Source: Khoudiadiopia massiliensis
Lineage (GTDB): Bacteria; Bacillota; Clostridia; Tissierellales; Peptoniphilaceae
Assembly: GCA_900290095.1 (NCBI GenBank)
Contig: OKQS01000003.1
Coordinates: forward strand, 88,980 to 152,979
Length of the DNA: 64,000 nucleotides
Reading direction: 5' to 3'
Positions within the stretch are counted from its first letter, which is position 1, and each line of letters opens with the position of its first letter. Positions 17,610-25,219 of this stretch are shown here, piece after piece. Made by a program: the position numbers and the translations under genes. A model generated the notes under the pieces. The model had not been told where the DNA came from. It did not search any database and worked only from the letters and a program-made list of their open reading frames with translations.

Positions 17610-20189
17610 CTATAGCGTATAGTCATGTTGTTTCATAAAACTTTTTACTTTTCTATTAAATAGTGTAAAGAAAACCAATATATATATTACATACACCAGT
17701 GCTTGGCTTGTTATCCTAGTTATTTGTGTCATATCGCTCCAACCAGTAATAATCTCCCACATTATGTATCTGTTAAATACTATTTGAATCATAAATGAGA
17801 AAATAAGCACTTTTGAATATTCCTTAAAGCATATAAATATCAATTTTTTATTTTTTATTCCCAAGTCCCTAAGCAGGCTAAAATTTCTTTCATTATCTAA
17901 CCAAAACACGTTAAATATTGAAAATGCAAATGAGAATAAAAGTATTACAACAAGTAAAATATATGCTATAAAAATTATTTTTTCCATAAATTGATATTCA
18001 TGAAAAGCCGTTAAATTATAATGCTGATCAATTAATTGTACTCTTGGAACCCCCCTTATCATTGAAGATATATTATACGAGATTGTATTGTAATCAGCTT
18101 CCGGCTCCAGAAAGATTCGGATACGTGTTGTTTCATATTTTATTTTCGATTTTTCTAAAAATGATTTACTAACAAGTATTCTATATGGGGATTCGGTTGA
18201 TGAATTAGTGAACCATCCTAAATTTTTATAGCTGCTACCTATAACTTTTATATTTAGCCTTTCCAGTCTACCTTTGTGTGAAAGAATTTCTTCTTGAGGG
18301 ATAATACCATAAAGTTTTTTGTCAGCTTGTGGAAAATACACGCTTATATTCTTATAGTTAAATAAATCATCGTCTTTGATCAAATCGCTCCCATCAGTTG
18401 AACGTTCCCAATAAATTCCTTCTCCTGTAGAATCTTTTGTGATTTTATTAATTTTTATAGATGGTGAAATAAGGACAGCCCCTTCTCCATTAAGTAACTT
18501 AGACACATTTGTTTCATTAATATTAATCGTTTTTGCAATATCTTTCAGATAATTATCCGGTAGCATATAAAAATCGCAACTGATAAGCGTGTCCAAACCT
18601 TCTTTTATAAAAAGTTTTTTAAGAGGCCCTTGCTCAAGCGGTATAGTACTTGCCGCATAAATTTTTTCTATTAAAGGACTGTTAATTACTTTGTTAGAGA
18701 CTTCCATTTGACCATATTTGTTTTCATAAAAACATTCTATTCTTTTTATCCCTTTTATATTTTTCAATTTTAATGAAATTTCATCTAGTTTATGTTGAAA
18801 ATCATCATAGAAAAAAGTCCATCTTGGAGCATCTGCGTCATTAATTGCTATTTTTTCATTGCCATACTTGTAATAATTGAAATCCAGTTTATCTTCCTCA
18901 AAGTGTATATCAAAATCAAACTTCTTATTAAGCTGACCATAAAGTTCAATTTCACTATTCATTTGACTTATAGAGCGGGTTGAAGAGTAAAAAGAAATAA
19001 TTATATAAGATAATAAGAAAAGCAAAAAAGTAGAAGAAATAAAAACTCTTTTACCTTTTATAGGAATAGAAGTTCTGCTAATTTTTATATTTTTTAAGAT
19101 TGGTATAACTTTGTTTTTAAATGAAGGAATTTCAAAAGCACAAACTGTTACTGCTGCCAAATAAGCTAAAACATAATACTGTATTACTTTTAAAAAAAGT
19201 ATTACAGATATAAAGGAATTGTAGGAATATGCAAAATAGCCATATATTTTGCAAGCGAAAAACGAAATAATTAATGAAATAATTAATGGCGGGACTGCTA
19301 ATAGAACAATTTCAATTTTTTTGACAATTGATAAGTGATTTTCTGATAGACCAAGATCCTTTAATAAATTGTATCGTATATTTGAATTTCTTTTATATCC
19401 TAATAATAATATAAACACCAAAATAAAAAAGGCTATTATTTGAGTTAAAAAAAAGTCATTTGGAAATCTATATACAAATACATTTTCATCTCCAAGAATC
19501 GGTGTATTTTCATATAAGTTTCCTGAGTAATTGGTCGAATTTATTTCTGATGTTTGTTTGCTATTTAATAATAGAAGTCTGTAAGTGTTATTTGCCTCCA
19601 GATCAGATAATTTTTCAAAATCAGAAGAACTAAGCCAAACATCAGGCACTTCCATTTTGTGTTTTTCCTCGCGTTCGCCACGAACCCATAAAAAACCAAT
19701 ATCAGGTATTATTCCTTTTACTTTGTAGCTATTTCCATATATACTTATTTGACCGCCATCTTTTAAAAATAATTTTTCAGCAATATTTTTACTAACTAAG
19801 CAAAATCCTTGGTCATTATCATTTAATTCCTGATTTAATTCGCCCCTATATAACATTTTATTTGCGGCTATGTTTTTTGTTCCGACGGTTAACGATGTAC
19901 CATCCGATAAGTCTGCATTAAATGCTCTTATATTGGCAACATCACTTTCTAATGTGAAGTTTTTCTGCTCTTCCTCAGTTTGATATAGTATTGAATGAAA
20001 ATATCCATAAATGTTTCCTCGTGAGTATGCCATTTTGATTTGATGTAATTGTATAATACTTACTACAGACAGGAGCAAAAAAGAAATTAAAAATAATAAC
20101 AAGAATGTAATTCTAAAAGACCTGTTTTTTTTTGACAAAGCAAAGAAGCTAATCTTTAATATTCTTTTCACCTTAGACCACCTTACCAT
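17610..20189 (-). CDS. Bacteriocin-associated ABC transporter permease (FtsX-like, putative immunity/export)
   Basis: Large membrane protein of 859 residues. Visible helices lie near residues 26-48, 247-265, 294-313, 330-352 and 382-402, then a long extracytoplasmic domain (about 403-750) and three or four C-terminal helices (first MEKIIFIAYILLVVILLFSF). This two-module FtsX-like plan with large outer domains matches the integral membrane proteins found beside lactococcin 972-type bacteriocins. The gene overlaps the ATPase gene by 17 bases. It is strikingly AT-rich compared with the glycosyltransferase and ATPase-operon genes, which suggests horizontal origin. It would act with the ATPase to export, or give immunity to, the small peptide encoded upstream and split by the transposon. 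Confidence 0.72.
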   Translation of the reverse strand: MVRWSKVKRILKISFFALSKKNRSFRITFLLLFLISFLLLSVVSIIQLHQIKMAYSRGNIYGYFHSILYQTEEEQKNFTLESDVANIRAFNADLSDGTSLTVGTKNIAANKMLYRGELNQELNDNDQGFCLVSKNIAEKLFLKDGGQISIYGNSYKVKGIIPDIGFLWVRGEREEKHKMEVPDVWLSSSDFEKLSDLEANNTYRLLLLNSKQTSEINSTNYSGNLYENTPILGDENVFVYRFPNDFFLTQIIAFFILVFILLLGYKRNSNIRYNLLKDLGLSENHLSIVKKIEIVLLAVPPLIISLIISFFACKIYGYFAYSYNSFISVILFLKVIQYYVLAYLAAVTVCAFEIPSFKNKVIPILKNIKISRTSIPIKGKRVFISSTFLLFLLSYIIISFYSSTRSISQMNSEIELYGQLNKKFDFDIHFEEDKLDFNYYKYGNEKIAINDADAPRWTFFYDDFQHKLDEISLKLKNIKGIKRIECFYENKYGQMEVSNKVINSPLIEKIYAASTIPLEQGPLKKLFIKEGLDTLISCDFYMLPDNYLKDIAKTININETNVSKLLNGEGAVLISPSIKINKITKDSTGEGIYWERSTDGSDLIKDDDLFNYKNISVYFPQADKKLYGIIPQEEILSHKGRLERLNIKVIGSSYKNLGWFTNSSTESPYRILVSKSFLEKSKIKYETTRIRIFLEPEADYNTISYNISSMIRGVPRVQLIDQHYNLTAFHEYQFMEKIIFIAYILLVVILLFSFAFSIFNVFWLDNERNFSLLRDLGIKNKKLIFICFKEYSKVLIFSFMIQIVFNRYIMWEIITGWSDMTQITRITSQALVYVIYILVFFTLFNRKVKSFMKQHDYTL

Positions 20190-20823
20190 CTTTTAATTCA
20201 ACGGTTCTTGTGCCTATTCTAGAAATTTCTTTTTCATGCGTGGCAATAATGAAAGTTGTTCCAAGTTCCTTATGTATTTTTGTAAAGAGATTTATTACAT
20301 TTGAAGAGGTTTCACTATCAAGTGCCCCGGTCGGCTCGTCTGCAAGTATAAGCTCAGGTTTTAGTATTAGGGCTCTTGCCATAGCAACCCTTTGCTGCTC
20401 TCCACCCGACAGTTTGTTTGGATACTGATCCATATATTTATTAATTTCAAGGAAATTAATAATTTTTATTAAAAAATCTTTTTCGTAATCAACACCGTTA
20501 ATTAATGCCGGAAGTATTATATTCTGTTTTACAGTGTTCTCGCTTATCAACCTATAATCTTGCCAAATAAAACCTATTTTCTGAGTACATACTTCTTTAC
20601 GTTTTTCTGTGTTGATACTATACACATCCACGTCATTAAATAAAACCTGACCACTTGCAGGCTCCAAAAGACCATCTATAACTTTTAAAAGAGTACTTTT
20701 CCCTGAACCGCTTTTTCCTAATAAAACAATAAGCTCTCCCTTGTTAATTCCTAACGTAAGGTTGTTAAGGACAAGGGTTTTTGCATCATAGCCAACACAT
20801 ATTTTCTTTAATTCAATAAGCAT
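20173..20823 (-). CDS. ABC transporter ATP-binding protein (MacB/LolD-like, bacteriocin-type)
   Basis: Cytoplasmic ATPase of 216 residues. Walker A is LLGKSGSGKSTLLK (about 35-48), Q-loop GFIWQDYRLISENTVKQNI, signature LSGGEQQRVAMARAL, Walker B LILADEPTGALDS, and switch histidine ATHEKEI. The TGALDS and WQDYRL forms are typical of the LolD/MacB class, which works with FtsX-like permeases, as here. It is coupled by overlap to the permease downstream. The disrupted secreted-peptide gene lies 76 bases upstream on the same strand, with a hairpin at 20845-20868 between them. AAGGAGAAGG precedes the start. Confidence 0.85.
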   Translation of the reverse strand: MLIELKKICVGYDAKTLVLNNLTLGINKGELIVLLGKSGSGKSTLLKVIDGLLEPASGQVLFNDVDVYSINTEKRKEVCTQKIGFIWQDYRLISENTVKQNIILPALINGVDYEKDFLIKIINFLEINKYMDQYPNKLSGGEQQRVAMARALILKPELILADEPTGALDSETSSNVINLFTKIHKELGTTFIIATHEKEISRIGTRTVELKDGKVV

Positions 20824-20844
20824 TCCTTCTCCTTAATTTTATAA

Positions 20845-20868
20845 TGGGAGGTGTTGAGAACCCTCCCA
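20845..20868 (-). promoter_or_regulatory. Intergenic hairpin between secreted-peptide gene and ABC ATPase gene
   Basis: TGGGAGG (20845-20851) and CCTCCCA (20862-20868) form a stem with a ten-base loop. No T tract follows on the minus strand. Such hairpins often lower read-through or stabilise the upstream messenger so the peptide is made in excess of its transporter; that role is inferred. Confidence 0.5.
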
Positions 20869-20899
20869 TATATTATTATAAGATCAATGTTGCTAAAGA

Positions 20900-21235
20900 T
20901 TAAAACCAGTCGCCTGAATAGTCAAAAGGCCATGGTTTTGTTGATGTGTGGGCAAGAACCCCATTTACGTAATATTTACAGCTATGGTTTCCTTTTTTCT
21001 TACCTAAATAATCTGTCCAAACTATACAGTAAGTGCTATCCCCACTCGTCGCTGTTTTTGAATAAGATGTGTTGTCAGTTAAAGATACAGTGATAACATT
21101 TTTCATAGTGCTTTGGACTCTTGTGGAAGTAGTTTTGCCATATCCATATTTATTTTGCATACCATGAAAGAACGAACAACCTCTGTATGAAGCTTCACTA
21201 GGTAAACTAAAAAAAGTCATTATTAAACCAAACAA
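20900..21235 (-). pseudogene. 3' part of a secreted bacteriocin-like peptide gene, cut off by Tn916 insertion
   Basis: This frame holds 111 codons to the stop at 20900 and begins at the element junction. Its first residues LFGLIMTFFSLPSEA are the end of a signal peptide, likely cut after SEA. About 96 mature residues follow, rich in Thr/Ser/Tyr, with YGYGKTTSTRVQS, three cysteines and a GNHSCKYYVNG segment near the C-terminal third. The missing start lies on the other side of the element at 39272-39313. The TTG and ATG codons at this edge have no ribosome binding site, so the fragment should not be translated. The downstream ABC pair and general form suggest a lactococcin 972-like bacteriocin, but the match is by context and pattern only. 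Confidence 0.7.
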
Positions 21236-21240
21236 AGTAT
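21235..21240. other. Left junction (int end) with coupling sequence
   Basis: Bases 21235-21240 (AAGTAT in plus orientation) separate chromosome (ending ACCAAACA) from element (AAATTTCTAATT). Tn916 normally leaves 5-7 base heteroduplex-derived coupling sequences at its ends. The boundary may be shifted by one base. Confidence 0.55.
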
Positions 21241-21370
21241 AAATTTCTAATTATCTTTTTATATTTTCTTAAATGCTCGTAAAGCCTTATTCTATGTGCT
21301 TTCGAGTATTTTTACTGTAGGAAGATACTTCACGTTTCTTTGCATATTTCCTCATGTCTTAGCTGTCAGA

Positions 21371-21393
21371 AGTGGTAAATAAGTAGTAAATTC
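21371..21393 (+). repeat. Int arm-binding repeats, left end
   Basis: AGTGGTAAAT (21371-21380) and AGTAGTAAATTC (21382-21393) match the direct repeats near the right end of the element (39171-39193). In Tn916 such repeats bind the N-terminal domain of Int. Confidence 0.75.
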
Positions 21394-21403
21394 ATTTGTA
21401 CTA

Positions 21404-22621
21404 CTAAGCAACAAGACGCTCCTGTTGCTTCTCTTTATTCAAGCGTTTCATTTCTGCCATTGCAGAATCGAATGTTGCATGTGCGTAATAGTTCAGCGTC
21501 ATGGCTATATTAGCATGTCCCATAATGTACTGTAATGCCTTTGGATTCATTCCTGCATTTGCATAGTTGGTACAGAATGTATGTCGCAAACTATGTGGAG
21601 TGATGTGTGGCAATTTATCCTCGTTATACTTATTGTATTTCTTAACAAGACCTTTCATCATGCCGTTGTAATCACTTGCCACTTTTGGATAGTTCTTTCT
21701 ATTAAGAAAGAGGAAATCACTATATCCATCAATCTCAACACGCTTATCATTCTTTCGATTCGCTAACACTCGCTTAAATGCTTGATAGGCTTCTTCAACC
21801 ATAGGAACTTGACGTTCGCCACTTTTGGTCTTTGGTGTTTCAATGTAGTACCCAATTTCAGTATCTCTCAATAGCTGATGGTCTATATTGACAAGACGAT
21901 TCTCAAAATCTAAATCTGGAAGTGTCAAACCACCAAACTCTGAAATACGAAGACCTGTTTTTAAGAGTATCAGAATTTCATCATAATTTTTGCTGTAGGT
22001 TTTATCAGCTTTTGCAAAGGCTAACAGTTTTTCTTCCTGTTCTTCTGTTAGTACGGTCTTAGGGACAGTATCATCATCAAGAACTGCTTTCAGTTGAAAG
22101 TCAAATGGATTCTTCCGAACACAATCATCTTGTATAGCAATATAGAATGAAGCCTTTAAAGAACGTTTGTAGTTATTGATGGTTTGATAAGCATAACCAT
22201 TTTCACTCATTCTAATAGCCCATTCTTTAGCGTCTGATGGCTTAATACTGTCAATACTTCTTACACCTAACTTGTCTTTCTTCAAAATATCCATAAGATA
22301 TTTGCGTCCAGTTTCAGTGTTTTTTCTAACCTTTGGTCTTTGAGCGTTCTGTTTTGCGTAAAGCTGGCAGAGTGTCATTTTCTTTCCTACAACATCAATA
22401 CCATCATGAATGTCTTTCTGTAACTCTGCGATTTTCTCTCTAAGTGAGATACAATCACGCTTTCCTGCTGGTACTCGGTCTGTAGCCACAAGTTTCCACG
22501 AGTAAACAAATTGCGGTTCTCCAAATGAATCTATATATTTGTATAAGTATCTTCCGTCTTTTCGTTGGCTCTCTCCAGTCTTTAAGATTCGACCTTTATT
22601 GTCACGTCTTTTTTCTGACAT
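21404..22621 (-). CDS. int: Tn916 tyrosine integrase Int
   Basis: Tyrosine recombinase of 405 residues that excises and inserts the element. The N-terminal arm-binding domain (about 1-80, with GRYLYKYIDSFGEPQFVYSW), the SAM-like core-binding domain (about 85-180) and the catalytic domain are all present. Catalytic residues seen are Arg225 (TGLRISE), His343 and Arg346 (HSLRHTF), His369 (MGHAN) and nucleophile Tyr379 (LNYYAH). Length and residue numbers agree with Tn916 Int. GGAAAGGAG precedes the start at 22621. Transcription from the orf7/orf8 region through xis and int runs leftward, out of the element and into the bacteriocin-type ABC genes. Confidence 0.98.
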   Translation of the reverse strand: MSEKRRDNKGRILKTGESQRKDGRYLYKYIDSFGEPQFVYSWKLVATDRVPAGKRDCISLREKIAELQKDIHDGIDVVGKKMTLCQLYAKQNAQRPKVRKNTETGRKYLMDILKKDKLGVRSIDSIKPSDAKEWAIRMSENGYAYQTINNYKRSLKASFYIAIQDDCVRKNPFDFQLKAVLDDDTVPKTVLTEEQEEKLLAFAKADKTYSKNYDEILILLKTGLRISEFGGLTLPDLDFENRLVNIDHQLLRDTEIGYYIETPKTKSGERQVPMVEEAYQAFKRVLANRKNDKRVEIDGYSDFLFLNRKNYPKVASDYNGMMKGLVKKYNKYNEDKLPHITPHSLRHTFCTNYANAGMNPKALQYIMGHANIAMTLNYYAHATFDSAMAEMKRLNKEKQQERLVA

Positions 22622-22702
22622 GGCATTTGCTCCTTTCCTTTATGGAAAGAGCCTTGATACGACTTAATACTATTTTATCATATACAAGACCCTTTGGCGA
22701 CG

Positions 22703-22906
22703 CTAGATTGCGTCCAATGTATCTATAATTTTTTCAAATTGTTTTCGTTTAATCTGAATACGATTGCCATTCATAATCAGCCAATTTGCATTTTTATTTT
22801 CCTCTGCCAAGCGTCGTAGCTTGTTTTCGCCAATACGAAAATATTTTGACGCTTCTTCAATGGTTAGGGTATAACGTTCCCAAATAGGAATGTCAGTCTG
22901 CTTCAT
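22703..22906 (-). CDS. xis: Tn916 excisionase Xis
   Basis: Small basic DNA-binding protein of 67 residues with a winged-helix MerR-like form: [23 protein letters not shown] is the recognition segment. In Tn916 it binds near both ends and directs Int toward excision. AAAGGAGG stands at the right distance before the ATG at 22906. It lies 81 bases upstream of int and is presumably cotranscribed. Confidence 0.96.
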
Positions 22907-23366
22907 AAAATCCTCCTTTCCAAATCACTTATTTGGATTTCATAAAAGTTGTTTTACCAGCAATCGAACAGCTTTAGCAAAGCTCACGGGAGTTCCACCC
23001 CTGCATGGTTCTCATGTAGCCATACTCATTGCCTGCGACGGTTTTATCACGCTCGGACTATTGACTGTATGGGAGTATCATTATCACGATAAGAATGTCG
23101 TTGCAGGCAATCCTGCTAAAGATTGCTTCTCGGATCACTAACATGAATCGCTCGCTATCTTTATAAGATAGGTCATGGCGGTTAGTTCCGTTGGCTCTTT
23201 TCTTATCGAAACGTATTCGATTACTTTTATTCAGTTTTCAAAGAACAATGGCTCGTTAGCCTATCAAAACACATTGAAAGCTCAATATGCTTTGGTGGAA
23301 TAACAAACCTCCCTGTTCGGGAAGCGTGGAATGGTTTAGCACGCTTCCACGAAAGGAGAGAGGATA
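22907..23366. other. Regulatory gap between orf8 and xis
   Basis: This 460-base stretch has no convincing gene. A perfect nine-base stem (GGAAGCGTG 23320-23328 with CACGCTTCC 23340-23348) follows orf8 on the minus strand without a T tract. Tn916 maps place orf10 and orf5 here, but the plus-strand frame at 22890-23141 lacks a ribosome binding site and overlaps the start of xis, so I did not call it. Confidence 0.6.
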
Positions 23367-23597
23367 TTACTTAATTTCAAATGACAAAATCTTTGTAATC
23401 AGTCTGGTTTCCATTCTTCCACGTAAGACTTCATCAACGACCATACTTTGATTGCCATATTCATCTTTCATAAGTCGTAGGGAACGCTTCGTTATGTACC
23501 CTCTGTAATGATGTAGAATCTGGTTAATCGCTTCGGTATCGCCATCTGTTGCCTTTACAATGAGAGGAAAGGGAATCATAGGATATTGTGTTTTCAT
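23367..23597 (-). CDS. orf8: Tn916 Orf8, helix-turn-helix regulator
   Basis: Protein of 76 residues starting MKTQYPMIPFPLIVKATDGD; the LIVKATDGDTEAINQILHHYRGYI segment is the helix-turn-helix conjugative transposon-type domain (region-2-like of sigma factors). Its start overlaps the stop of orf7 by ATGA, so the two are translationally coupled. In Tn916, orf7 and orf8 act together to raise transcription through xis, int and, after circularisation, the transfer genes. Confidence 0.92.
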   Translation of the reverse strand: MKTQYPMIPFPLIVKATDGDTEAINQILHHYRGYITKRSLRLMKDEYGNQSMVVDEVLRGRMETRLITKILSFEIK

Positions 23598-24025
23598 TCT
23601 TCAAATTCCTCCATAAACTTTTTAATTAAGGCTAGTCCACTGGTTCTATGCCGATAGACAGTAGAACGGTTCAATTTCAACAGGTCTGCAATTTCTGAAT
23701 CGCTCATGTCCATAAAGTAAAACAGCAGTAGAATTTCACGTTTCTTGTCTGGCAACTCACGTAATGCTTCACTCAACAAATCATTTTCAACGCCTACTGA
23801 TAACCCATTGAGTGTAAAAATCTGAAAGTCAGTTGAATAGTTATCTGTTGTCGCAAACTGGCTAACAAGATAATCGCCAACATCCGAAAAGGACACCTCA
23901 CGCTTTGCAATCCTTGAAAGATAAAGCATATAATTCTTTCGCTCGTCTTCCATAGCACGTTTACAGATATAGTCAAACTGATTTTCTATTGTGGTCTGAA
24001 AAGAAGATGGTTTCATGTTTCTCAC
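23594..24025 (-). CDS. orf7: Tn916 Orf7, sigma-70 region 4-like regulator
   Basis: Protein of 143 residues. The C-terminal LPDKKREILLLFYFMDMSDSEIADLLKLNRSTVYRHR is a sigma-70 region 4-like helix-turn-helix. Paired with Orf8 it resembles a split sigma factor and is a positive regulator of excision in Tn916. AAAGGGGG precedes the start. Transcription is divergent from orf9, whose product represses this unit in the family model. Confidence 0.93.
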   Translation of the reverse strand: MRNMKPSSFQTTIENQFDYICKRAMEDERKNYMLYLSRIAKREVSFSDVGDYLVSQFATTDNYSTDFQIFTLNGLSVGVENDLLSEALRELPDKKREILLLFYFMDMSDSEIADLLKLNRSTVYRHRTSGLALIKKFMEEFEE

Positions 24026-24520
24026 CCCCTTTCTGTCTAGGAAAGGAAGTGAGCCTTGCTCGTTTATCTCCTTTCACTCTTAGTCCCAATGTGAAAGGGG
24101 GATTTGTTGCATTACTGATAAATAAACTTTGTAAAAAAGTTCTGAATAGCCAAAAAAGCATATAAACAGATTTATTTCTCTGTTTACATGCTTCTGTTAT
24201 TCTATCTATATGATTTATAAAACCACATTGGTGGACGTACTTATCTATTGCAGATAGACGACTTTTTTTGACAAGAACCCAATGTAAGGAAATTTATTGT
24301 ATATGATGTACTTCATGGCGACGTTGACCTCCAACAAACCGCCATTTGGAAGTAATATACAATATTTTAACAGCGTAAATAGCACTACCATATAACGGTT
24401 TTTTTTATTGGCGTTTAGTAGTGCTTTTTATTAAATATAAACCTATAAACCATATAACACGTTTTTCTATACCTGTTTTTAATTCAGTAGGAACAATAAA
24501 ATGTATAGAGGTGGTCTACT
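24026..24520. other. Divergent regulatory region between orf7 and orf9
   Basis: 495 bases without a gene. It contains AT-rich promoter-like tracts for orf7 (minus) and orf9 (plus), a hairpin with T tract at 24381-24430, and imperfect short repeats near 24240-24340 (the GGTGGACGTA and ATGGCGACGTTGA area). In Tn916 this is where Orf9 control acts; no operator could be defined from one copy. Confidence 0.6.
24381..24430 (+). terminator. Terminator-like hairpin upstream of orf9
   Basis: AGCACTAC (24381-24388) pairs with GTAGTGCT (24418-24425), followed by TTTTTA on the plus strand. It lies before orf9, so it would cut transcripts entering from the orf7 side or act as an attenuator. Confidence 0.5.
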
Positions 24521-24874
24521 ATGCGTAAAAAAGAAGATAAATATGATTTTAGAGCCTTTGGTTTAGCCATTAAAGAAGCTCGATTGAAACGAGGTTTAAC
24601 TCGTGAACAAGTGGGAGCATTGATTGAAATTGACCCACGGTACTTAACTAATATTGAAAATAAAGGGCAACACCCCAGCATACAAGTTCTTTATGACCTT
24701 GTATCGTTACTTCATGTTTCCGTTGATGAATTTTTCTTACCTGCTAATAACTTGGTAAAAAGCACCCGACGATTACAGATAGAGAAATACATGGATAGCT
24801 TTACAGACAAAGAACTATCCTTAATGGAATCTTTAGCCAGCGGTATCAACGAAGCAAGAAACATCGAAGACTAA
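24521..24874 (+). CDS. orf9: Tn916 Orf9, Cro/CI-type repressor
   Basis: Protein of 117 residues with an N-terminal HTH_3 domain: [52 protein letters not shown]. It is the only rightward gene in the element. In Tn916 it lowers expression of orf7 and so keeps the element quiescent. AGAGGTGG precedes ATG 24521. A 20-bp perfect hairpin downstream (24900-24944) ends transcription from both sides. Confidence 0.93.
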   Translation: MRKKEDKYDFRAFGLAIKEARLKRGLTREQVGALIEIDPRYLTNIENKGQHPSIQVLYDLVSLLHVSVDEFFLPANNLVKSTRRLQIEKYMDSFTDKELSLMESLASGINEARNIED

Positions 24875-24899
24875 TTAAAAGAATCCATACATAACGGAA

Positions 24900-24944
24900 A
24901 GAGCCGATAAAATGAGATTGTATTAATCTCATTTTATCGGCTCT
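24900..24944. terminator. Bidirectional terminator between orf9 and orf6
   Basis: A perfect 20-bp inverted repeat (24900-24919 with 24925-24944, loop GTATT) whose right arm includes the stop codon of orf6. It separates orf9 (plus) from the tet(M)-orf6 transcript (minus). No long T tract is present, so it may act chiefly by stem stability. Confidence 0.7.
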
Positions 24945-25122
24945 GCGTCTTTGCGTCTGGCTCTGTAATCACAGTTACTTTGAACTGCTTTATTTCAATT
25001 AAATTTTCTTGTCTGCATTTCGGACAATAGAGGGGGAATTTTTTTAATTCAGTATCTTCCCTTATCTTTAATCGTGTTTTATTTCCACATACAGGACACA
25101 ATATCCACTTGTAGTTTATAAT
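24934..25122 (-). CDS. orf6: Tn916 Orf6, cysteine-rich KTR protein
   Basis: Short zinc-ribbon-like protein: CPVCGNKTRLKIRE near the start and LYCPKCRQ about 20 residues later give two CxxC pairs. It lies just downstream of tet(M). The start is unusual. GGAGGAG at 25129-25135 is six bases before ATT 25122 (62 codons, giving IINYKWILCPVCGN), while the first normal start codon is TTG 25101 (55 codons) with no ribosome binding site. Conserved residues KWIL ahead of the first Cys favour initiation at ATT or the next codon ATA. Function is unknown in Tn916. Confidence 0.72.
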   Translation of the reverse strand: MINYKWILCPVCGNKTRLKIREDTELKKFPLYCPKCRQENLIEIKQFKVTVITEPDAKTQSR

Positions 25123-25219
25123 AACTATCTCCTCCTTTACACTTTAATTCAAATCTTTATTAAAAAATATTTCATCTTATTTAACAAGAAACCATATTTA
25201 TATAACAACATAAAATACA

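Noticed and set aside
22890..23141. Plus-strand 83-codon frame at the Tn916 orf5 position
   Set aside because: No ribosome binding site, overlaps the start of xis on the other strand, and no recognisable domain; probably an annotation relic.
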